From positions 434,001-498,000 of the forward strand of contig NZ_JAPJBQ010000003.1 of assembly GCF_026421305.1 (NCBI RefSeq): a DNA stretch of 64,000 nt. The letters are read 5' to 3'. Source of the DNA: Dyella silvae. GTDB taxonomy: Bacteria; Pseudomonadota; Gammaproteobacteria; Xanthomonadales; Rhodanobacteraceae. Below, piece by piece: positions 27,659 through 34,460 of the stretch (position 1 is its first letter; every line of letters starts with the position of its first letter). The translations under genes and the position numbers were made by a program. The notes beneath the pieces are model-generated. The model made no database searches. It saw only the letters and a list, made by a program, of their open reading frames with translations, and had not been told where the DNA came from.

Positions 27659-27764
27659 CCGAGGAGTGTCCTCAGGTTCTCCGAAGGTGAGTGGTAATGC
27701 GGCCGGTTATCCGAAGGTGGGCGCTAATTGAATCGGCGCTCAGTGCTGCAGCTCTCCGAGGGTG
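27659..27764. repeat. CCGAAGGTG direct repeats, possible IS-end remnant
   Basis: CCGAAGGTG occurs at 27681 and 27711, with variants CCGAGGAGTG at 27659 and CCGAGGGTG at 27756. The full unit is about CCGAAGGTGNGNGNTAAT, at spacings of 30 and 45 bases. Repeated short units of this type occur at the ends of IS21-family elements, but no istAB gene is present. A binding-site array for the adjacent recombinase is the alternative. Confidence 0.45.
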
Positions 27765-27790
27765 TGTGCCAATAGCACTCGGCGGAACCC

Positions 27791-28498
27791 TCAGGCCATC
27801 CTGCGAGGAGCCTCAGCGCCCACCATGCGACGGATGGCGGTGATCTGGTAGATGTTTCCCCTGCTGTTCTTGTGGCCGGCCTTGGTCAGCTCCTCGGCGA
27901 TCTCTCGCATCGAGCGCCGTTGTCCCGTCGCAGGGTTCCGGCGGTAGAGCTTGCGGGCCAGCGCGACAACCTCAGGCTGCGTTTCGGCCATGCTCTTCCG
28001 CCCCTCACACTTGCCGTGTGTGGATCGCTTGCGGTCACGGGCTCCCCTCAGCTTGGCAACGGTCATTGCCTTGTCGAACTGCGCAACCGCGCCGAGGATC
28101 TGCCGCACCATGACGGCAGTGGGTGTGTCGTCGAGGAAGTTGTTGGGAGAGTCGACCGCGATCAGTTCGATGCCGCGTGCCTGCAGTAACCGATACCCGG
28201 TCTCTTGAACGATCAGGTCACGCGCGAAACGCGATGCGGTTTCCACAAGGATCGTGCGGATCTCTGGGTGTTCCCCCAAGTAGCTCAGCATCGCGGAGAA
28301 GCCCGGGCGATCTTGAATCAGGTCCGAGCCCGACACGGCGGCGTCGTAGAACGGAGGCTCGTGAACGATCAGCCCATGTCGCTTGGCGTAGTTGGTGATC
28401 GCGGTCAGCTGCCTCTTGTGGCTGTCCTTGTCTTGTCCGGTGTTCGTGGCCGAAGAGGTGCGGAGGTAGGCGACTGCTGCTGCAGGCTTGGAAGTCAT
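27791..28498 (-). CDS. Serine recombinase (resolvase/invertase family)
   Basis: A 235-residue small serine recombinase. The catalytic domain (about 8-150) has the nucleophile Ser in YLRTSS (about S15), the arginine pair in ETASRFARDL and the QFDKAMTVAKLRGARDRKR long helix. A C-terminal HTH region (about 165-225, RSMREIAEELTKAGHKNSRG) follows. ATG at 28498 begins the beta strand; the 23-residue upstream extension is dropped. It is the second recombinase in the element besides the integrase and could act in inversion, resolution or as a relic of an earlier insertion. Confidence 0.9.
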   Translation of the reverse strand: MTSKPAAAVAYLRTSSATNTGQDKDSHKRQLTAITNYAKRHGLIVHEPPFYDAAVSGSDLIQDRPGFSAMLSYLGEHPEIRTILVETASRFARDLIVQETGYRLLQARGIELIAVDSPNNFLDDTPTAVMVRQILGAVAQFDKAMTVAKLRGARDRKRSTHGKCEGRKSMAETQPEVVALARKLYRRNPATGQRRSMREIAEELTKAGHKNSRGNIYQITAIRRMVGAEAPRRMA

Positions 28499-29098
28499 GG
28501 CGTCCGTGCATATTGGCTGACCTGAGGCCAAGCATGCCAAGGCTTCCACGATGAACGCAAGCACCAAATCTCAAGAATTGGTGTTTATTTGATGGGCATA
28601 CCAAGGACTAGTCGGGAACCTGATCGGCCTCTCGGAGCCTTGGTCGCATGGGGTTGTCAGCATCAGCTGGCCCCTTTGTCCAAGGTGTTGACCATCCGAC
28701 CATGAGCACCAAGGGATTTCTTTTTGCGCGTCCCCTTGAGGCCGCCGTAGTGGCGACAGCACCGCATCTCCGACGCGACGGGTCGATGCGATACCCACTT
28801 GGATTCCCTTTCGCACCCCTCAGGTCAACGGCTGCCATCCACTAACGGCAGGTCCGAGGTCGGGGTGCGGAGAAACTTTGCAACAAGCATCTCCTCACTC
28901 CTTTGGCAGGGGAACGAGGCTTTAGCCTAGCGCTGATGATTCGTTACACACAACTTGGCGGGTGATCGAGGGAGGCCCCACGGGGGTAATCACTGCGCTT
29001 GATCGATCGATACCGCTTCGGATTTTTGCGGCAAAACGGCTGAAGTAGTTCCAATTGCTGGCTATGATCGGCCAGAGGCTTCGGTAGGGGGAGACACA
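28499..29098. other. Intergenic region in the element
   Basis: About 600 bases between the divergently read recombinase and the secreted protein gene. TATGAT at 29063-29068, with a poorly placed upstream hexamer, is a possible -10 for the secreted protein. AGGGGGAG before 29099 is its ribosome binding site. No gene was supported. Confidence 0.45.
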
Positions 29099-29779
29099 AT
29101 GAAGCGCAGTGTTCTTGGCCTATTGCTCACCCTGTCATGTGCCGCAGCCTATGGGCAGGTGGGCACGTCGACAACGAATTGCTTCGCAGGCGTAGCAGGG
29201 GATTTCCACTGCACTACTACTCAAATCGCGCCGCCTCCGCCTCCGCCGCCGATGCCTGTTTATCAGGCGCCTCAACCCGTGGTGGTTCCCAACGCAGCTC
29301 AACTTCAACTCCAGCAGCAATTGTTGATGCAGCAACAACAGATTCGGATCTTTGAACAGCGCCAGGAACTCGACGCCCAGCAGCAAGTTGTGAGTGCGCC
29401 CAAAGCGGCGCCAGATAATACGGATCTGAAGGCAGCCTACTGCACAGGAGTTGTGGAGGCCCAACTACGTGTTTTCAGGCCGGCCAGCACGAATACGGCA
29501 ACCAGTAGCGGGCTGCGGGAGCAACAGACAGCAAAGCTGCAGCGACTGAGGGCTTACATCAATCCGCGCCTACAGACGCTCGATCCGGCACCACTGCTGG
29601 CTGCGCGAGCGCAGGGAATGGCGGATTGGCCTCTGGGCGAGAAGCAAAAAACGCAATGTTTCGTTGAGTGCTTTCAGGGTGAGGGTGACCATTCTCATTG
29701 CGCTGCGCAGTGCGATGGTGCAGGCGAGGCATCTCAGCACCTGAAAATATGCGAGAAACTCAGCTTCATGCCCTATTGA
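29099..29779 (+). CDS. Secreted Gln-rich hypothetical protein (element cargo)
   Basis: A 226-residue exported protein. The signal peptide is about 1-20 (MKRSVLGLLLTLSCAAAYGQ). A run of seven prolines (about 45-51) and a Gln-rich helical stretch (about 66-98) follow. The C-terminal domain contains six cysteines (about C114, C188, C192, C202, C206, C219), which could form disulfides in the periplasm. A strong purine-rich ribosome site precedes the ATG. The family was not recognised. It is the only exported product of the element, so it may be cargo acting on the envelope. Confidence 0.75.
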   Translation: MKRSVLGLLLTLSCAAAYGQVGTSTTNCFAGVAGDFHCTTTQIAPPPPPPPMPVYQAPQPVVVPNAAQLQLQQQLLMQQQQIRIFEQRQELDAQQQVVSAPKAAPDNTDLKAAYCTGVVEAQLRVFRPASTNTATSSGLREQQTAKLQRLRAYINPRLQTLDPAPLLAARAQGMADWPLGEKQKTQCFVECFQGEGDHSHCAAQCDGAGEASQHLKICEKLSFMPY

Positions 29780-29861
29780 GTTTCAGAACGGGGGCTTGCG
29801 GTTCTGGATCGTCGACACTGCTTCGAATCTTTGTCGCAAATCGGCCGTGTAAGTCCAGATG

Positions 29862-30335
29862 CTAGACTTTCGTCAGATACTGAGGATTAGCTTCAATAAA
29901 TTTGTCGGCGCTGAACGGAGTCCTACGCGACGCGTACGATGATCTGCAGTGAGTGCAGTTCGTATTAGCAGTGCCGATTTGCGGGCCGGATAAATAGATC
30001 AGCCGATGATCGACTTGCCAGCAGCGAGAGCAGAACGGGTCGCCTGTTGGTTTTCCTTCGGCATCCGCTGTGTAGAAGGCATCCAACAGGCGCACAACCG
30101 TTGCCTTCAGTTGCAGGGTATCTCGCAGTTCTTCTATCTCGTGCTGAAGCCGCTGTTTCTCATCCTTGGATGCGGCGAGTTCGATCTTGATGTCCGCCAA
30201 GGAGTTAATCAGTTCGGCTGCACGAAGTTTTAGCTCCGCGACTTCTATCGCACTGGAGGCTCCCGCAAGCGCCTTTGCGATTTTTATCGAGCCCTCTACT
30301 GCCGCGTAGGCTCGACCGATCGAATCGATGTCCAT
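29862..30335 (-). CDS. Coiled-coil protein with C-terminal zinc ribbon (element)
   Basis: A 157-residue protein. An Ala-rich helical N-terminus and a coiled coil (about 42-85, ELAASKDEKQRLQHEIEELR) are followed by a CxxC...CxxC zinc-ribbon-like end (CSRCWQVDH and CTHC, about 102-128). A similar layout occurs in phage and island accessory proteins of unknown role. ATG at 30335 has GGGGGCA upstream; ten extra residues would come from a start at 30365. It is next to attR and reads inward. Confidence 0.7.
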   Translation of the reverse strand: MDIDSIGRAYAAVEGSIKIAKALAGASSAIEVAELKLRAAELINSLADIKIELAASKDEKQRLQHEIEELRDTLQLKATVVRLLDAFYTADAEGKPTGDPFCSRCWQVDHRLIYLSGPQIGTANTNCTHCRSSYASRRTPFSADKFIEANPQYLTKV

Positions 30336-30371
30336 GATTGCCCCCGTGGATGTACGCGAGAGCATACCAAC

Positions 30372-30400
30372 GAAAAAGCCCCGAGGTTTCCCTCAGGGCT
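30372..30400 (-). terminator. Terminator after tRNA-Leu, inside the element
   Basis: On the minus strand a 10-bp stem with one mismatch (AGCCCTGAGG with CCTCGGGGCT, loop GAAA) is followed by TTTTT. It lies 84 bases past the tRNA 3' end, inside the element, and now terminates the tRNA transcript in place of the displaced host terminator at 23125. Confidence 0.75.
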
Positions 30401-30482
30401 TCTTTGAAGGTGTACTAGACGGGTGTACTAGCGTTGCGCTAACTCGTCTTGTAATGCCTTGAAATACAGGATTTTTCTACAA

Positions 30483-30506
30483 CTGGTACCGGTGATAGGA
30501 CTCGAA
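30483..30506 (-). repeat. attR: 3' end of the restored tRNA-Leu
   Basis: The 24 bases are identical to attL and form the CCA end, acceptor 3' strand and T loop of tRNA-Leu, so integration keeps the tRNA functional. Confidence 0.9.
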
Positions 30507-30569
30507 CCTACACGACATCGCTGCCAGCGGATTTTGAGTCCGCCGCGTCTACCATTCCGCCACACCGGC
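30484..30569 (-). tRNA. tRNA-Leu (anticodon CAA)
   Basis: An 86-base class II tRNA. The acceptor GCCGGTG pairs with CACCGGT (one G-U pair at 1-72), and the anticodon loop CTCAAAA has CAA. A long variable arm, T arm and encoded CCA follow. It is the integration site of the 7.3-kb element. Confidence 0.95.
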
Positions 30570-30594
30570 ACTGCAGCGGGTCATTATGCCGGGT

Positions 30595-31173
30595 TCAGTG
30601 GACCGGGTCGAGCCCCAATTGACGGTCGGTGCGCTGGTACTGGTCATGGCCCAGCGGCTGGAAGACGGCGCAGTGCGTCATCTGGCCGGAGTAGATGTGC
30701 AGGCTCACCGCGACGGCGTTGTCGCTGGGGTTGCGGATGGTGTGGTACTCGTGGGGCGGGATCAGGCTGCCAGCGGAGCCGGGGCCGGCCTGGATGGAGC
30801 CCACGGGCTGGAAGCGGTAGTGGCCGTCCTCATCTGCAAGGCGCTCGTACTGCACGACTTCCAGCGCACCGCTCCAGACGCCTTCCACGCACCACATGCC
30901 GCAGTGGTCGTGGATGGGGGTGCCCTGGCCGGGGCCCCAGGTCATGGCGACAACGCAGTAGCCGTGGTCTTCGCTGTGATACAGCTCGCGGCGGGCGTAG
31001 CGGCCTTCGGCGGTTTCGAACACGCACTCAGGCAGCGTCACTTCGTTGTTGCGGATGAGGCTGCACAGGCTGTTGCGGAGGCTGTCGGTAACGGCGCGGG
31101 TGCAGTCGTTGGAGACGGCGGCGTCGATGGCATCGATCAGCTTGCGGGAACCGGGGAAGTCGAGGGTGAGCAT
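30595..31173 (-). CDS. Cysteine dioxygenase family protein
   Basis: A 192-residue cupin. Iron ligands are in PIHDHCGMWCVEG (HxH, about 90-100) and the third His in PPHEYHTIRN (about 142-150), the arrangement of bacterial thiol dioxygenases. They oxidise cysteine to cysteine sulfinate, or 3-mercaptopropionate in some members; the choice is not resolved here. It lies 65 bases after the MetX-like gene on the same strand, which suggests joint control of cysteine formation and disposal. Confidence 0.88.
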   Translation of the reverse strand: MLTLDFPGSRKLIDAIDAAVSNDCTRAVTDSLRNSLCSLIRNNEVTLPECVFETAEGRYARRELYHSEDHGYCVVAMTWGPGQGTPIHDHCGMWCVEGVWSGALEVVQYERLADEDGHYRFQPVGSIQAGPGSAGSLIPPHEYHTIRNPSDNAVAVSLHIYSGQMTHCAVFQPLGHDQYQRTDRQLGLDPVH

Positions 31174-31238
31174 GGTGTTCTCGGGTTACGGCTGCCGGGC
31201 CATCTTAGCAGCGCTGGCCCGGGCACGCAGACGGTCGT

Positions 31239-32342
31239 TCAGAGTCGGGCGAGGAAGCCGCCAATGGCCCGGCTGTAGTTGGGGATGTCGACCAGAAAGG
31301 CGTCGTGGCCCTGGGGGGAGTTCAGCGCCACAAACTCGACGGCGGCGCCTGCCGCTTTCAGGCCCTCGGCAATCTGCTCCTGTTGCTCCAGGGGGAACAG
31401 GATGTCGGTGCTTACGCCAATCACCATGGCCTCTTCGATGCGGATGCGCTTGAGGCCCTCCATGATGCTGCCGTCGCCATATTCGGCGATATCGAACCAG
31501 TCGCTGGCGCGCGAGAGATACAGATAGCTGTTGGGGTCGAAGGTGTGCACGAAGCGTTGCGCATGACCCTGGAGGTAGGACTCCACTTCGAATTCGAAGC
31601 CGAAGGGGTTGTCGTCGCGATTTTCGGCTTCGAGGCGGATTCGAGCGAAGCGGCCGTTCCATTCCATCGCCGAGCGGTAGGTGATCACACCAAGCTTGCG
31701 GGCGATGCTCATGCCATCTTCGGGGTAGCTGGTCTCGCTGTAGTGGCCCTTGTTCCAGCGCGGATCGAGGCGAATGGCCTCGCGCTGCAGCGAGCGGATG
31801 GCGATGGCGAAGGGTTGCGCCTGCGGGGCGGTGTCCACGCTGATGTGGGCGCGCACGCTGCCCGGATGCAACACCATGTAAGCCAGCGCGCTCATGCCAC
31901 CCATCGAGCAACCGATGAGGCAGGCGAGCTGGTCGATGCCCAGGCTGCTCACCGCGGCATGCGCGGCGTTGGCCACATCCTCCAGTGACAGCTCGGGAAA
32001 CTGCAGGCGATACGGCTCGCCGCTGGCAGGATTGATCGAGGCGGCGCAGGTGGAACCCTTGTCGCTGCCCAGCGAGTTCACGCAAATGACGAACCAGCGC
32101 GAAGTGTCGATGGCTTTGCCGGGGCCGATCATGGCCTCCCACCAGCCATCTGACGGGTCTTCCGCGTTGGAGGCGGCATGCGCGCTGGGCGAGAGGCCGG
32201 TGAGGATCAATACCGCGTTGTCACGCGCGGGGCTGAGTTCGCCCCACGTTTCGTAGGCAACACGGGCGCCGTGGAGTTCGCCTCCGCGCTTCATCGCAAA
32301 GGGCGAGGGAAGGGCGAAGTAACGGCGCGCGTCATGAGTCAT
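31239..32342 (-). CDS. metX: MetX-like O-acyltransferase (probably serine O-succinyltransferase)
   Basis: A 367-residue alpha/beta hydrolase of the MetX family. It shows the nucleophile Ser in GCSMGGMSAL (about 148), Asp in ISVDTAPQA and GVSTDILFP, and His in PQGHDAF (about 349). The substrate loop reads NSLGSDKGSTCAASINP rather than the N-x-LGG-x-x-GSTGP typical of homoserine acetyltransferases. In Xanthomonadales this branch is reported to acylate L-serine for cysteine synthesis. That assignment is inferred from the loop, the family and the adjacent cysteine dioxygenase. ATG at 32342 overlaps the ccmI stop. Confidence 0.85.
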   Translation of the reverse strand: MTHDARRYFALPSPFAMKRGGELHGARVAYETWGELSPARDNAVLILTGLSPSAHAASNAEDPSDGWWEAMIGPGKAIDTSRWFVICVNSLGSDKGSTCAASINPASGEPYRLQFPELSLEDVANAAHAAVSSLGIDQLACLIGCSMGGMSALAYMVLHPGSVRAHISVDTAPQAQPFAIAIRSLQREAIRLDPRWNKGHYSETSYPEDGMSIARKLGVITYRSAMEWNGRFARIRLEAENRDDNPFGFEFEVESYLQGHAQRFVHTFDPNSYLYLSRASDWFDIAEYGDGSIMEGLKRIRIEEAMVIGVSTDILFPLEQQEQIAEGLKAAGAAVEFVALNSPQGHDAFLVDIPNYSRAIGGFLARL

Positions 32343-33391
32343 CAATGGACCTTGTCGATATCTATTTTGATAGGTGTCCGCGTGCTGACATCGACGACAC
32401 CGGCATCGCCCTCAAGGTCACCTGCCTGTGCCATGCCCTGGCCGCTCTTGCTGATGCGGGCGCCGACGAACACGCGTGCCGCGGAGGATAGTTTGAGTTG
32501 GGGTGTCATGCCCATCGCGTCGGTGAGCGTCACGGTGGTGGGCAGGGTGGTGGCATCCAGCCGGGCCACAGCCAACGGCATGGGCGGGCCTTGTTCCGCG
32601 CGGGCGTAGACGAACAGGGTGTCGCCCGGCGCCAGCTTGCTCTTGAGATCCGGGGAGAGGCTAACCTGTACCTGCAGCGCAGCGCCTTGAGTCTCGGCCG
32701 ACCCCTGGGCGTCGGTGGCCGGCTTGCTGTCGCCGCCAGCGCGTGCATCGGCCACGGCAATCTGTTCGGCAACCGCTTTGGCTACGTTGGAGCCCGGTTC
32801 CAGTTGCGGCTGCAGCTGGCGCCAGGTGGCCGCCGCTTCGGCGTACTGGTCGTGCTGGAACTGACTGATGCCAAGCAACCACAGGCCGTGTTGGCTCTGC
32901 GGGTCGAGTTTAACGGCGCGCTCCAGCAGATCCCGTGCACGGCCTTCGATGCGGTGATCGTCGCGCAGCAGCGAATCGGCTTCGGCCCAGCCCACCATGG
33001 CGGCGCTGTTGTTGGTATCGATGCGCAAGGCTTGCTCGTAGGCGGCACGCGCCTCGGCGGAGCGATGCATGACCGCGCTGGTCTGCCCGAGCAGCATCCA
33101 GCCTTGCAGGTCGTCAGGCTGCTGCGCGAGGTGCGCTTTCAGTTCCTCGACGGCTTGGTCGATGCTCAGCCTGGACTCGGCGTGCTGCACACCATTCAGT
33201 GCCACCGGCGTGCCGACGATGAGATACAGCCCGACGGCTGCCATTGGCATGGCAATCGATACGCATAGCGCCAGCGCAAAGATGCCACGCGACCGTCCCT
33301 GCATGCGCCCATGCCGTACCAGTGGCAACAGCAGCAGTGCCAGCGCCACGGCGATCATCGCCGTGGCGATCAGATAGAAACCAAGCTTCAC
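32342..33391 (-). CDS. ccmI: Cytochrome c maturation protein CcmI
   Basis: A 349-residue protein. Two N-terminal membrane helices (about 3-22 and 35-55) are followed by a periplasmic TPR domain (about 75-205, LQGWMLLGQTSAVMHR...AAYEQALRIDTNNSAAMVGWAEA) and a C-terminal domain (about 250-349). CcmI holds apocytochrome c for heme ligation by CcmFH. A GTG at 33391 overlapping the ccmH stop is taken as the start because the long frame before it lies inside ccmH. It is the last ccm gene, coupled to metX by an ATGA overlap. Confidence 0.9.
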   Translation of the reverse strand: MKLGFYLIATAMIAVALALLLLPLVRHGRMQGRSRGIFALALCVSIAMPMAAVGLYLIVGTPVALNGVQHAESRLSIDQAVEELKAHLAQQPDDLQGWMLLGQTSAVMHRSAEARAAYEQALRIDTNNSAAMVGWAEADSLLRDDHRIEGRARDLLERAVKLDPQSQHGLWLLGISQFQHDQYAEAAATWRQLQPQLEPGSNVAKAVAEQIAVADARAGGDSKPATDAQGSAETQGAALQVQVSLSPDLKSKLAPGDTLFVYARAEQGPPMPLAVARLDATTLPTTVTLTDAMGMTPQLKLSSAARVFVGARISKSGQGMAQAGDLEGDAGVVDVSTRTPIKIDIDKVH

Positions 33392-33921
33392 CAATCGTCC
33401 CCTTCGTCGGCCGCTTTGTCGTCCACGGTGTTGACGGGCGCCACGCGGCTGCGCCGGCGAATGGTCACCACCACCACGGCCGCGCCTGCCAGCAGGATCA
33501 CCAGCGGACCGAACCACAACAACAGCGTGCTCGTTTTGACCGGCGGGTCGTACAGCACGAAATCGGAATAGCGGTCGACCAGATACTGTTTGATCTCGTC
33601 ATCGCTCTTGCCAGCCTGCATCTGCTCAAACACTTCATGGCGCAGATCGCGGGCGAGGTCGGCATTGGAGTCGGCGAGATTTTCGTTCTGGCAGACCAGG
33701 CAGCGCAGTTCGCGCGTGAGATTCTGGAAGCGTACTTCCTGCGCGTGATCCTTGAAGGGCAGTGGCTCAATGGCCTGAGCAAAGGCGAGGCCGGCGATCA
33801 GGAACAGCAACGCGAACAGCACCTGAGGGAGCGCACTTTGTGCGCGACGCCATGTTCGCCGCTTTGTCTGGTTGTCGCCCACAGGGTGGGCTCCCACAGA
33901 AAAGGAAAACGGGCGGATCAT
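33388..33921 (-). CDS. ccmH: Cytochrome c maturation protein CcmH, 5' end carries a REP doublet
   Basis: A 177-residue CcmH. It has a hydrophobic export helix (about 34-49), the apocytochrome-reducing motif LRCLVCQN (about 73-80) and a C-terminal membrane helix (about 132-152). Residues 8-33 are encoded by a REP-type palindrome pair, giving a basic, unusual N-terminus. Translation either starts at ATG 33921, overlapping the ccmG stop, and reads through the REP, or starts at GTG 33822 just before the export helix. Normal CcmH proteins start close to this helix, so the REP is probably an insertion that kept the frame. Confidence 0.9.
   Translation of the reverse strand: MIRPFSFSVGAHPVGDNQTKRRTWRRAQSALPQVLFALLFLIAGLAFAQAIEPLPFKDHAQEVRFQNLTRELRCLVCQNENLADSNADLARDLRHEVFEQMQAGKSDDEIKQYLVDRYSDFVLYDPPVKTSTLLLWFGPLVILLAGAAVVVVTIRRRSRVAPVNTVDDKAADEGDDW
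33826..33899. repeat. REP-like doublet inside ccmH
   Basis: AGGGAGCGCACTTTGTGCGC at the left faces GGGTGGGCTCCCACA at the right, the same pattern as 7319-7400 but more diverged. The 74 bases lie inside the 5' part of the ccmH frame. Confidence 0.75.
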
Positions 33922-34460
33922 GGCTGCTCCTTGGCGAGAGCTGCGATGGCCGGCTTCAATTCCTTCTCGATCGCTTCCGGCGTCAGCGGCCCGATGCGCT
34001 TGTAACGAATCACGCCCTTGCCATCCACCAGAAAACTTTCCGGCGCGCCATACACACCGAAATCGATGGCGGTGCGTCCTTCCTGATCCACGATCACCAT
34101 GTCGTACGGATCACCGTGTTTTGCCAACCAGGCCTTCGCGTCATCCGCCGCGTCTTTGTAGTTGTAACCGATGATGGGCACGCCGATGGACTTGCCCTGC
34201 GTCATCAGCACCGGGTGTTCCTCGCCGCAGGCGATACACCAGCTGGCAAACACGTTGATGAGATACGGCTTGCCCATCAGGGCTTCGCGGCTGACCGTCT
34301 GGGTGGGGTCGTCCAGCTTGGGCAGCACGAAGGCAGGGGCGGGCTTGTTGATCAACGGTGAAGGCACTTCGCGCTGGTCGTGCTGGGTGTTCCACCAGAT
34401 GCCGAAGCCGAACAGCGCCACCAGCAGCATGAACCCGAAGAACGGCACCAGGCGGCTCAT
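33918..34460 (-). CDS. ccmG: Thioredoxin-like CcmG/DsbE
   Basis: A 180-residue periplasmic thiol-disulfide oxidoreductase anchored by an N-terminal helix (about 5-24). It has the active site WCIAC (about 74-78) and a cis-Pro in GAPESFLVDG (about 139-148). It keeps the CcmH and apocytochrome cysteines reduced. It is coupled to ccmF (stop 34457 overlap) and ccmH by ATGA overlaps. Confidence 0.96.
   Translation of the reverse strand: MSRLVPFFGFMLLVALFGFGIWWNTQHDQREVPSPLINKPAPAFVLPKLDDPTQTVSREALMGKPYLINVFASWCIACGEEHPVLMTQGKSIGVPIIGYNYKDAADDAKAWLAKHGDPYDMVIVDQEGRTAIDFGVYGAPESFLVDGKGVIRYKRIGPLTPEAIEKELKPAIAALAKEQP

Larger units (their letters stand above)
26870..27790. other. Control-like region of the element, no supported gene
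   Basis: About 920 bases between the small-gene operon and the serine recombinase. It holds the phased GGAAC array, a 14-bp palindrome, copy B of the duplicated module and a set of CCGAAGGTG repeats. Several open frames exist on both strands but none has a good start and protein-like composition. It could be an origin, an operator region or a non-coding RNA locus. Confidence 0.6.
23163..30506. mobile_element. Integrated element at tRNA-Leu(CAA), 7.3 kb
   Basis: Bounded by a perfect 24-bp direct repeat (23163-23186 and 30483-30506) that is the 3' end of tRNA-Leu. A tyrosine integrase starts 90 bases inside attL and reads inward. Contents: the integrase, a 39-codon gene, a five-gene leftward operon, a control region full of repeats, a serine recombinase, a secreted Gln-rich protein and a coiled-coil/zinc-ribbon protein. 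No structural phage gene, relaxase or recognisable replication protein is present. It may be a phage satellite-like island, a small integrative element or a decayed prophage; the sequence does not decide. Confidence 0.85.

Noticed and set aside
30586-31278. 230-codon plus-strand frame
   Set aside because: Antisense to cysteine dioxygenase with its HxH iron motif.
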